35,251 bases of DNA from positions 1 through 35,251 of the forward strand of contig JAMOSO010000042.1 in the NCBI GenBank assembly GCA_027063065.1, in the 5' to 3' direction. Position 1 is the first letter of the stretch. Each line of letters opens with the position of its first letter. Positions 27,781 to 35,251 of this stretch are shown in pieces. Position numbers and translations under genes: made by a program. The DNA is from Planctomycetota bacterium (GTDB taxonomy: Bacteria > Planctomycetota > JAMOSO01). Below the pieces are notes generated by a model. That model was not told where the DNA came from. It saw nothing but the letters and a program-made list of their open reading frames with translations, and made no database searches.

Positions 27781-28966
27781 AATGAACAAAATACAGCGAA
27801 CTTCTTTTTATTGTTTTATACTATTTTGTGTATTTTTTACTTATTCATGCCAGCGAGTTGCAAACCCCAATCCAAAATACTTATATCCCACTTACAGCGA
27901 AAATCAGCCAGATGTAAAAGTACGTATTGCTAAACATATTAAACAAGCAAACATCCAAATCAAAGGTTCTTTTGAAATACGCACTTATTTTACTGAAGAA
28001 ATCATAGGCTCTGGTCAAGGCGGATTAGAAGGCAATATTAGCATACAAAACAAAATGTTTATGATATGCAATAAACCAATGGATTTAAAAAGAATGCGTA
28101 TAATTTCGCCAAACCCAATAACAATTAATGGCATTACTTATGATTATGAAATCCACCTTATTCAACGCAAAAAAGGTTTTGATATTATTAATAAAATAAA
28201 ATTAGAGCATTACTTAGCAGGCGTTTTAGGCTCTGAAATGCCTATTACATGGCCAGATGAAGCTTTAAAAGCCCAAGCAGTTGCTTCACGAACTTATGCC
28301 TTATTTCAGATGAAAATACACGAAAACCGAGATTTTCATCTAGAAAACTCTACTGCTTCACAGGTTTTTGGAGGTCGCAATACCAATATAAGAGCAAACA
28401 GAATTATAGCAGAAACAGCGGGACTGATTATGGTTTTTAACTGGAAATTATTTCCTGCCTATTTCCATTCATCAAGTGGTGGATATTGCGCAGACGCTTC
28501 TATTGTATTTAAAAACTATTTACCAGCATTACATGGTCGTCCAGATCCTGACTCCCCTCCTAAGCCATGGCATGCAATTGTTACCAATTCTGATATCATA
28601 CGTGCAATAAAAAAAACTAGACCCAAATCCAAATTAGGGCGAATTAAATCTCTAGAAATTATCAGCCGAACGCCTAGTGGTCGTGTACAAGAAATAGCAA
28701 TAGTACATACTCTAGGAACAGAACAATATTCTGGCAATGCTTTTAGACTGGCAATAGGTGCCAACAAAATCAAAAGTTCACTATATTCCATAACACAAAC
28801 CAACCAAGGATACAGTTTCACTGGCAAAGGTTATGGACATGGCATAGGTATGAGCCAATGGGGTTGCCTAGTAAAAGCTAAAAAGCAGATTGATTACCAA
28901 CAAATACTACGTTACTATTATCCAGGAATAGATTTTATAAAGGTTTACAAAACTACAACACTATGA
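27770..28966 (+). CDS. SpoIID/LytB-domain lipoprotein (probable peptidoglycan lytic transglycosylase)
   Basis: The 398-residue protein begins with a hydrophobic signal ending FFTYSC, a plausible though not perfect lipobox. The SpoIID domain fills the rest: LAGVLGSEMPITWPDEALKA, AVASRTYALFQ, STASQVFGG, FPAYFHSSSGGYCADA and GYGHGIGMSQWGC. SpoIID enzymes cut glycan strands that amidases have stripped of stem peptides. In non-sporulating Gram-negatives, including chlamydiae, they act in cell-wall remodelling at division. The first ATG overlaps the ruvB end; a second ATG at 27782 is an alternative start. It overlaps the next gene by 4 nt. Confidence 0.88.
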   Translation: MTNKMNKIQRTSFYCFILFCVFFTYSCQRVANPNPKYLYPTYSENQPDVKVRIAKHIKQANIQIKGSFEIRTYFTEEIIGSGQGGLEGNISIQNKMFMICNKPMDLKRMRIISPNPITINGITYDYEIHLIQRKKGFDIINKIKLEHYLAGVLGSEMPITWPDEALKAQAVASRTYALFQMKIHENRDFHLENSTASQVFGGRNTNIRANRIIAETAGLIMVFNWKLFPAYFHSSSGGYCADASIVFKNYLPALHGRPDPDSPPKPWHAIVTNSDIIRAIKKTRPKSKLGRIKSLEIISRTPSGRVQEIAIVHTLGTEQYSGNAFRLAIGANKIKSSLYSITQTNQGYSFTGKGYGHGIGMSQWGCLVKAKKQIDYQQILRYYYPGIDFIKVYKTTTL

Positions 28967-29466
28967 AAAAATTAATTTTACTAAGCATATTATTTCTATA
29001 TAGCAATATTTTAAATGCCACAGAACAAAAAATATCAATAGACACTAAAGGCGCTATGTCTTTTCGTATGAAAGAAAATATTATGATTTTCAACGAAAAA
29101 CCTTTAATGCGTAATGGTAAACAAACCTTTGTAAAATTAGTAGACGGTAAAAATACAATTATATGTGACACATTAACTATACGCTTAAAGCCCGGCACAA
29201 GTTACGGTAAAGAATTTGATGAAAATTCTGTCAAAGAGATTACAGTTACTGGTAATGTATCGGTAAAAAATGATACTGTTTTAATTCATGCTAACAAAGG
29301 CATCTACAGTTTAGAACCTACCCCACTAATCACATTTGTTGGTAAACCTGCATCTGTAAGTAGAGACGGTAGCATTATTAAATCTTCTAGAATCAGATAC
29401 TATAAAGAAGAAGACCGTATAGAAATAGATCCTGACGGCACAATAGAGATACAAAATACAAAATAA
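28963..29466 (+). CDS. Periplasmic LptA/OstA-like protein
   Basis: The 167-residue product has a signal peptide (1-~19, ending LNA). The mature chain has the alternating short beta-strand pattern of the OstA/LptA fold (KEITVTGNVSVKNDTVLIHA, KGIYSLEPTPLITFVGKPA, SSRIRYYKEEDRIEI). LptA bridges inner and outer membrane to carry lipopolysaccharide. No lptB or lptC is next to it, so it could also be another OstA-domain protein. It overlaps the SpoIID gene by ATGA, indicating translational coupling. Confidence 0.72.
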   Translation: MKKLILLSILFLYSNILNATEQKISIDTKGAMSFRMKENIMIFNEKPLMRNGKQTFVKLVDGKNTIICDTLTIRLKPGTSYGKEFDENSVKEITVTGNVSVKNDTVLIHANKGIYSLEPTPLITFVGKPASVSRDGSIIKSSRIRYYKEEDRIEIDPDGTIEIQNTK

Positions 29467-29480
29467 TATGAGAACAAAAT

Positions 29481-30191
29481 ATGATTGATGCAAATATTGA
29501 GTCGAATTACCAGTTAAACCCTAATGACATTAATATAGGCAATGAATTAGCTTGTCAATATTTGCAAAATGAACGCATTGAAGATGGTTTATATATCTTA
29601 CAGCACTTATGCAACATTTATCCTGATAATGCTGACATCAGAAATAATTTAGGATATGGATTTATTCAACAAGGCGACTATCGAAATGCCATTAAAGAAT
29701 TTTTATTTATATTAGACTCTAATCCAAAAGATATCGAAGCCGGAAACAATTTAGGCCTTGCATATACACATGCTGGTGAATTTGAAAAGGCTGTAGAAAT
29801 ATTAAGATCCGTAGTCCTTGCAAGCCCAGAAAATGTTGATGCAAAAATCAATTTGGCTTGTGCATTAAAATCTTTGGGTGAATTAAGTGAAGCCGCTTTT
29901 ATTTTTGAAGAGCTATTAAAATATCACCCTAACGACCTAGAAATAATTAATAATCTAGCCTGTACATTTCAAGAAATGAAACAAAACAATGAAGCTCTTG
30001 AATTATTTGAACAAGCCTATGCAACAAAACCAAATGATAGTCTAACATTACTAAATTTAGGCATTACATATATGAATTGCAACAAAAACACTCAAGCAAT
30101 AGATATACTCAGTCAATATTTAGAACACCCACAAGATCATGCCCATAAACAAAAAGTTCTTAATTGGATTTCAGAGCTTAAATCAAAATAA
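29481..30191 (+). CDS. Tetratricopeptide (TPR) repeat protein
   Basis: The 236 residues form about six TPR units of 34 residues, recognisable by NLGYGFIQQGDYRNAIKEF, NLGLAYTHAGEFEKAVEIL, NLACALKSLGELSEAAFIF, NLACTFQEMKQNNEALELF and NLGITYMNCNKNTQAIDIL. There is no signal peptide or membrane segment, so it is probably cytoplasmic. TPRs mediate protein contacts, and no specific partner is shown. It is the last gene of the ruvB operon, 14 nt after the LptA-like gene, and ends before a strong terminator. Confidence 0.85.
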   Translation: MIDANIESNYQLNPNDINIGNELACQYLQNERIEDGLYILQHLCNIYPDNADIRNNLGYGFIQQGDYRNAIKEFLFILDSNPKDIEAGNNLGLAYTHAGEFEKAVEILRSVVLASPENVDAKINLACALKSLGELSEAAFIFEELLKYHPNDLEIINNLACTFQEMKQNNEALELFEQAYATKPNDSLTLLNLGITYMNCNKNTQAIDILSQYLEHPQDHAHKQKVLNWISELKSK

Positions 30192-30223
30192 AAGCAAAGT
30201 TTAAAAATTGTTTTATCTATAAT

Positions 30224-30265
30224 AAAAAAAGCCCAAACATATATAAATATGTTTGGGCTTTTTTT
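30224..30265. terminator. Bidirectional terminator between the TPR and ABC permease genes
   Basis: A 12-bp stem (30231-30242 with 30247-30258) and a 4-nt loop are flanked by seven A and seven T. This gives a 19-bp hairpin with a U-tract on either strand, serving both convergent operons. Confidence 0.93.
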
Positions 30266-30275
30266 ATTATGAATA

Positions 30276-32150
30276 TTATTTTTCGCTTGGTACTACTATA
30301 CCTCGCATAATAACATTTTGACATGTTACAAATATTACAAATGTTGGAACTGCAGCTAATAATAATGCTGCAAAAGTTACCGCTTGATTTGCAGTATTCT
30401 GCAATTGGAAAATATAAACCATTATTGTCCACATTGATGGATCTTGGCAAATTAACAATGCAAACATAAAATTTCCATAAGCTGCTGTAAAGCTTTGCAA
30501 CGCAATTAAAGCCAATACAGGCTTAGATAGATTTAATGTAATCTGAAAGAACAATCTAACTTCACTTGCGCCATCAAGAGATGCTGCTTCGTACAGCTCT
30601 TTTGGCAAGGAATCAAAAAAGCCTTTTAAAATAAATACAGAATATCCATTAGCCATAGTAGGCAAAATCAAAGCCCAAAAAGTATTTAATAAGTGAAAAT
30701 CCTTTAACATTAAAAACGAAGGTATCTGCGTAACCGCAGCAGGAAACGCCATTGTAGCCATAAGCACCATCAAAACCTTATATGTTGACGGCAAGTTATA
30801 TCTACTTAATGCATAAGCCGCTAATGGATTTACTAACAATGAAGTAATAATCGTTAATAAACAAAAAACTAATGTTACCCAAGCCGCGCGACCATGATTA
30901 AAAATATATGATGCTACATATTTAACATTCATAGTTGCTAAATCCCAACGCAAAGCTGATTTATTAGCCATTACATAATCCCAATCCATTCTTCGCTGTG
31001 GGATATATACATAATCAAAAGACTTAAATGAACTACCAATAGCATCATTTAAAGCTTCTATTGTTTTATACTTGTCTTTTAAATAAGACCTAAAACGCAA
31101 TTGTGGGCCCGTAAGCTCTAATGCATCAACAGAAACCTCATGCTCAATAAATTTATTGTACAATATAGCTTGTCTTATAGATTTAGGTAACTTATTAGGA
31201 CATTTAATCTCTGCAAATCTTTTAATGTGCGGAAATACATCCAAAGCAGCAACAATAGAATTTTTAAATTCTTTTTTAATAAATTTTCTATACTGTTCAT
31301 CTAAATGTGCATCTGTTTTTATATTAATATACCTGGGATTCAAAAACTGTAAAATAAATGTTTTGCGCATTTTATTATACCACGCATTGCCATCATTACG
31401 GCTTAAAGTTAACTCAGATATACTCTTAATATTTAAACCAGTAGCCTCATTAATAGCGTTTATATTATAGCCAGCAAAAGCAAATATCATTTTTTGCCTA
31501 AATTGACCATCTACAGTAGGTAAGTAAAAATCGTCTGGTTTTGAGTTCTGTCTAAATTTAATAAAATCTGCAACTAAACTATTATTGACCTCTAAAAAAC
31601 CTTTTTGAAATAAATCAGCTTGACTAATTGTACGCATAACAGCATTCCACTGTGGCATATTTAAATCTAACTTCTTATTTAAACTTTCTAAATCACCATA
31701 TTTGTCCGACAAATAATTAATAAAAGCCAAACCATTAGTAGGTAAATTAGAGTTAGATACTTCAACCCTTCCCAATACCCTTTCATATTCAGATGCTGGA
31801 TTTTGAGTTGAAAATGTTTTATACATATCAGCCAATTTAGTATCACAATCTCTTAAATTGGGTTCTAAGATATCAAATTCATTAATAGCAGAGGTACTAG
31901 CCTCATTTAAGTTTGCTACTCTTAAATACTTACTTTCAGACCAAGCCCTATAAAGTTCTAAATCATCATATAAAAATACAGGCACAACATTCATTTTTTT
32001 AATATTATAATGGCCTTTCATAGCGCCTGATGTCATCATTAAAAATGGATATACCATAGTTATTCCACCTAATATTAAAATTAAGTAGAAAGACAGCACT
32101 AAAACTTTGGCGCCTGCCGATTTTTTTGTTACATCGTTTAAAATTGCCAC
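30276..32150 (-). CDS. Sugar-type ABC importer permease (MalG-like) with a ~375-residue extracytoplasmic insert
   Basis: MalG-type permeases are ~280 residues; this one has 624. TM1 is at ~17-40 and the other helices start at ~423. The permease core has the EAA loop ELYEAASLDGASEVRLFF (~519-536), which docks the ATPase. Residues ~45-420, between TM1 and TM2, should lie outside the membrane. This insert contains a recurring F-x2-YL-x2-KY-x2-I-x2-LN-x3-G motif: clear at 141-170 and 352-380, weaker at 218-247 and 287-316. The motif resembles a helical element I recall from GH42-type beta-galactosidases. The gene starts with GTG in a TAGTG overlap with the upstream fusion gene, with an AGGAG site. 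No ATPase gene is in view. Confidence 0.88.
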   Translation of the reverse strand: MAILNDVTKKSAGAKVLVLSFYLILILGGITMVYPFLMMTSGAMKGHYNIKKMNVVPVFLYDDLELYRAWSESKYLRVANLNEASTSAINEFDILEPNLRDCDTKLADMYKTFSTQNPASEYERVLGRVEVSNSNLPTNGLAFINYLSDKYGDLESLNKKLDLNMPQWNAVMRTISQADLFQKGFLEVNNSLVADFIKFRQNSKPDDFYLPTVDGQFRQKMIFAFAGYNINAINEATGLNIKSISELTLSRNDGNAWYNKMRKTFILQFLNPRYINIKTDAHLDEQYRKFIKKEFKNSIVAALDVFPHIKRFAEIKCPNKLPKSIRQAILYNKFIEHEVSVDALELTGPQLRFRSYLKDKYKTIEALNDAIGSSFKSFDYVYIPQRRMDWDYVMANKSALRWDLATMNVKYVASYIFNHGRAAWVTLVFCLLTIITSLLVNPLAAYALSRYNLPSTYKVLMVLMATMAFPAAVTQIPSFLMLKDFHLLNTFWALILPTMANGYSVFILKGFFDSLPKELYEAASLDGASEVRLFFQITLNLSKPVLALIALQSFTAAYGNFMFALLICQDPSMWTIMVYIFQLQNTANQAVTFAALLLAAVPTFVIFVTCQNVIMRGIVVPSEK

Positions 32151-34603
32151 TATTTGTCTCCTGTAGTTTTAAACTCTAGTCGTGAAAGAATCTTCAACTG
32201 GTGCACAGTAAAGCCAATCAAAAAGATACTCATCATCCAAGCCATCGCTGTTGCCGGTCCATATTTAGTATAAACAAACGCCTTTTTAAATATTAATAAT
32301 CCAGTAACTAATGTAGCTCCATTAGGTCCACCGCCAGTCATAGCTAATACATTTTCTGCTGCATTAAAGCCTATAATAACCTGACCAATTAAATTAATAG
32401 TTAATAATGGCCACAATTTTGGGACAACTATATGTCTAACCTTGTTCCAATATGTTGCACCATCTATATCGGCTGCTTCGTATAAATCGTCTGGAATACC
32501 TTTTAAAGCTGCTAAATAAATCAAACAACCAGGTCCTAAAGATGACCATGCCAATGGAATAATTAAACACATCATAGCCAAATGTGGATCTTCAAACCAA
32601 TATTGCTGATCTGCGCCCAACATCATTACAAACTGATTTAAAATACCATTTGGCGAAGGATCAAAAAATTGCTTCCACATAAACATTACTACCAAACCTG
32701 AAACCACTGCTGGCAGGTAAAACACTACTCTAAAAAATACCGTAAATTTAGGTATTTCTGATAGCATAATTGCCAACATTACAGGTGGTAACCAAGTAAA
32801 TGCTATCACCAATGCTGAATAATAAAAAGATAACCAAATAGAGTACCAGAATGCACCATCAAAAATAACAGCTGCAAAATTGTCAAAGCCTACCCAATCT
32901 ACTACTGGCACTGCAATCTTATAATCCTGAAAAGCCATTAACGAACCACGCGCTAATGGATAATATTTCCAAATAATAATAGAACCTACAGCAGGAATTA
33001 AAATCAAATATGGACGCCAATATTTTAAGAACTGAAAACCTTTACCGCGTTCATGCTCTGGCGTTAAAACCTTAGTTACCTGCCAAAATAATACTGCAAA
33101 GACTATAAAAATAATCGAAGTAACTACGATAGCTACACGATTACGAAACGTTCTTTCTTCCGGAGGAAGATTATCTAACATTTCTATTTCTGCCTTTAAT
33201 TGACCCTCTTTTAAAAATTCTAACATTTTGGCATCAATTTCTGCTTCTGTATGAGTCTCAAAATTACCATCACGACGCCATAAGATAGCCGCCTGTACTG
33301 GAGCGTCTAAATAATCGTAAATCAAATCACAATTTTTTCCATAAGGTTCTGGTGTAGCATTTTTAACCAAGTTTTTATAAAGCTTTAAAAGATCCTGATT
33401 TACAAAAGGACGATATTTATCGTATTCTTTACCCAATCTATCTAATAATAATGGATTTATTGATTGAATACTATTTCTCTTAATATATGTATCTACTGTA
33501 ATCTTAACTGCCTCTGTAGATCTGTTAAATGCCAACCATTTAAATGCAGCACGTCTAACTCTATCATCTGTTTGACCACGATATATTCCTTGCATCTTGG
33601 CGTTTATTTCAGCACTGGATTTACCACTAGGACCTTTAGGCACTGGTGCAAAACCAAAGTTTGTTCCTGATGTATCTAGTCTAGAGACTTCATCTCCACC
33701 CAGATAAGCAAAAAACATACCTACACGGCCTTCTTCTCTTGCCTTGCCATCATTTGTAGAAAAACCACGGGTATGTCCATCTTCATGTAAACCTGCTACA
33801 AGTTCACTATAAAATTTTAAAGCTGGTATAGCTTCTTTTTGTGCAAAAGTGGCTCGCCATACTCCATTTTTATCTTCTGTAACAACCTTGGTACCTGTAC
33901 TGCTTAAATAAGTCATAAAATGCCAAGATGCAGTAGCAGTAGTTACTGCTGTTAAGCCATAGGTTTCTTTTTCAAAATTGGTTAATTGCTTAGCATAAGC
34001 TAACATTTCATCCCAATTTTTTGGTGGTTTATTAGGATCTAAACCACATTTAGCAAATAAATCCTTGCGATAAATCATGGTCATAACCACTGGTTCTTGA
34101 GGAATCATCCAGATTTTCTTAACTTTTTTACCTTTTATTGGCCCATAACGATTAACAACTTTCATCAATGCTGGATTAATTAAATATTGGGCTTCTTTTT
34201 TGCCAACTTTTTTAGTGTATTCATCAATATATTCGTCTAAAGGATAAAGAAATTCATTATCTATATATGAAGCTGATTTTCTAAAATTAACATATAAAAC
34301 ATCTGGTGCTATACCACCAGAAATTGCCATTAACGGCCCAATATCCATTTTATTACCAACACCAGGTAATTCTAATCCTGAAGCGCTATGTAATTTAATA
34401 TTTGGATACTTTTTTTCAAAAGCTTTTAAAATCGCCCAACTAGCTGCTGAACTAGGAGATTTACCAGCACTTTGTGCCAAATCCCACACCCTAACATGAA
34501 CAACACCATTGGCATCTACCCCACTAGTGATTTCATTATTAGCTATTGCTAATGATGCAAATATTAACATCATAGCACTTAATAGCAAATTACGCATTTT
34601 CAT
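32150..34603 (-). CDS. Fused solute-binding protein and MalF-like permease of a sugar-type ABC importer
   Basis: The 817 residues combine two normally separate proteins. A signal sequence (1-~21) precedes an extracellular solute-binding domain (~25-475, family 1; VWDLAQSAGKSPSSAASWAI, MTMIYRKDLFAKCGLDPNKP, RVGMFFAYLGGDE). A linking helix follows (~490-510). A MalF-type permease fills ~529-817, with EAA loop DLYEAADIDGATYWNKVRHI (~707-726). The extra helix gives the topology needed to hold the binding domain outside while the permease keeps its normal orientation. An AGGAG site precedes the ATG, and a good promoter lies at 34670-34698. Substrate is probably a sugar or oligosaccharide, by family only. 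The ATPase must be encoded elsewhere. Confidence 0.9.
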   Translation of the reverse strand: MKMRNLLLSAMMLIFASLAIANNEITSGVDANGVVHVRVWDLAQSAGKSPSSAASWAILKAFEKKYPNIKLHSASGLELPGVGNKMDIGPLMAISGGIAPDVLYVNFRKSASYIDNEFLYPLDEYIDEYTKKVGKKEAQYLINPALMKVVNRYGPIKGKKVKKIWMIPQEPVVMTMIYRKDLFAKCGLDPNKPPKNWDEMLAYAKQLTNFEKETYGLTAVTTATASWHFMTYLSSTGTKVVTEDKNGVWRATFAQKEAIPALKFYSELVAGLHEDGHTRGFSTNDGKAREEGRVGMFFAYLGGDEVSRLDTSGTNFGFAPVPKGPSGKSSAEINAKMQGIYRGQTDDRVRRAAFKWLAFNRSTEAVKITVDTYIKRNSIQSINPLLLDRLGKEYDKYRPFVNQDLLKLYKNLVKNATPEPYGKNCDLIYDYLDAPVQAAILWRRDGNFETHTEAEIDAKMLEFLKEGQLKAEIEMLDNLPPEERTFRNRVAIVVTSIIFIVFAVLFWQVTKVLTPEHERGKGFQFLKYWRPYLILIPAVGSIIIWKYYPLARGSLMAFQDYKIAVPVVDWVGFDNFAAVIFDGAFWYSIWLSFYYSALVIAFTWLPPVMLAIMLSEIPKFTVFFRVVFYLPAVVSGLVVMFMWKQFFDPSPNGILNQFVMMLGADQQYWFEDPHLAMMCLIIPLAWSSLGPGCLIYLAALKGIPDDLYEAADIDGATYWNKVRHIVVPKLWPLLTINLIGQVIIGFNAAENVLAMTGGGPNGATLVTGLLIFKKAFVYTKYGPATAMAWMMSIFLIGFTVHQLKILSRLEFKTTGDK

Positions 34604-34669
34604 TTAAGCTCCTATAGTATTGATCAAATTATATTTTACGGTCTTAATACCCCTCACAGGCAGGTACTA

Positions 34670-34698
34670 ATTCTATTATTACTTTCACAAACGGTCAA
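34670..34698 (-). promoter_or_regulatory. Predicted sigma70-type promoter of the ABC importer operon
   Basis: On the minus strand TTGACC (34693-34698), a 17-nt spacer and TAGAAT (34670-34675) predict a start near 34663 and a leader of about 60 nt. The importer therefore has its own promoter, separate from zwf upstream. Confidence 0.7.
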
Positions 34699-34774
34699 CT
34701 AATAACTTTAGGCATATTTTATCCAGTTAGGCTAATGCACATTGTGTTTACAGTAAATTATACACTTTCAGACA

Positions 34775-35251
34775 TCATAACTGACAACTTGTCCCATCGC
34801 CACTTAAATTACGACATGGATATCTCCACTTTCGACCATCTCGTGCCAACATATCATCAGCCTCTTTAGGACCCCAATTACCCGCTGGATAACCGTACAG
34901 ATTACCACCACGATTATACAAATCGCTAGACGATTTGCGATAATTCAATATTGGCTCTATAAATTTCCAACAAGCCTCTACAGTATCTGCTCGACTATAC
35001 AAAGTTGCATCACCTAACATACAATCTAAAAGTAAACGTTCATAGGCCTCTAAAATATAAGTATCACATAAATCTCCATAATGAAAATCCATATTGACTA
35101 CCTTAGAATTAAAACCTGCACCTGGTTCTTTAAGCCCAAACTTAACTAAAATACCCTCATGCGGTTGAATACGCAAAATTAAAATATTTTCTGGTGCATT
35201 TACTCCAAATACTGGATGCGGAGTCTTTTTAAAATGTACAGCTACCTCTGT
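34775..35251 (-). CDS. zwf: Glucose-6-phosphate dehydrogenase, C-terminal part (runs off the window)
   Basis: The first step of the oxidative pentose phosphate pathway: glucose 6-phosphate to 6-phosphogluconolactone with NADP+ (or NAD+). The last 159 codons are present; the frame is open to the window edge. Family segments are plain: HPVFGVNAPENILILRIQP, EAYERLLLDCMLGDATLY, RADTVEACWKFIEPI and YPAGNWGPKEADDMLARDG. The protein ends in CQL followed by TGA, a normal C-terminus. The start and coenzyme-binding domain are outside the window. It precedes the ABC importer on the same strand with 171 nt between. Confidence 0.95.
   Translation of the reverse strand, partial: TEVAVHFKKTPHPVFGVNAPENILILRIQPHEGILVKFGLKEPGAGFNSKVVNMDFHYGDLCDTYILEAYERLLLDCMLGDATLYSRADTVEACWKFIEPILNYRKSSSDLYNRGGNLYGYPAGNWGPKEADDMLARDGRKWRYPCRNLSGDGTSCQL

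Overview
This AT-rich window comes from an anaerobic, Gram-negative-type bacterium. The 16S rRNA 5' end reads AGGGTTTGATCCTGGCTCAG, followed by a GGCGGCGTGGATTAGGCATG segment. I associate that pattern with the PVC superphylum, perhaps the Lentisphaerota/Kiritimatiellota side. This is recall, not a database placement. An outer membrane is supported by a porin, an LptA/OstA-like protein and a multiheme periplasmic cytochrome. Anaerobic life is supported by a class III ribonucleotide reductase and a complete [FeFe]-hydrogenase gene set.

Layout. (1) 74-793 (-): trmO, divergent from the nrd operon across overlapping promoters. (2) 868-4054 (+): promoter, cobalamin riboswitch, then an anaerobic ribonucleotide reductase whose glycyl-radical domain is a separate 60-residue protein, then its radical-SAM activase. 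(3) 4163-9740 (-): one rRNA operon (16S-23S-5S) with promoter, boxA sites in both leader and spacer, no spacer tRNA, and a terminator shared with the nrd operon end. (4) 9902-10114 (+): IS3-type OrfA remnant. (5) 10125-19582 (-): hydC-hydB-hydA encoding a trimeric NAD(H)-linked [FeFe]-hydrogenase, then hydG-hydE-aspA-hydF for H-cluster assembly. Two adjacent Rex-type operators lie upstream. (6) 19753-22194 (+): U32-family protein with DUF3656-like C-terminal region. (7) 22230-26525 (-): porin, small haem-less cytochrome-like protein, octahaem cytochrome c of the tetrathionate-reductase (OTR) family, and membrane cytochrome b. (8) 26773-30191 (+): ruvB, SpoIID-domain lipoprotein, LptA/OstA-like protein, TPR protein. 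(9) 30276-34603 (-): sugar-type ABC importer whose binding protein is fused to one permease and whose other permease carries a ~375-residue extracytoplasmic insert built of repeats. (10) 34775-35251 (-): 3' end of zwf.

How it fits together. The hydrogenase would reoxidise NADH (probably with ferredoxin) to H2 during sugar fermentation, under an NADH/NAD+-sensing repressor. The ABC importer and glucose-6-phosphate dehydrogenase suit sugar use. The porin-cytochrome cluster suggests a second electron outlet to a periplasmic sulfur or nitrogen oxyanion. The B12 riboswitch on the class III reductase suggests a B12-dependent class II reductase elsewhere in the genome. The most distinctive items are the split reductase, the paired Rex operator, the octahaem cluster with its haem-less partner, and the ABC importer architecture.
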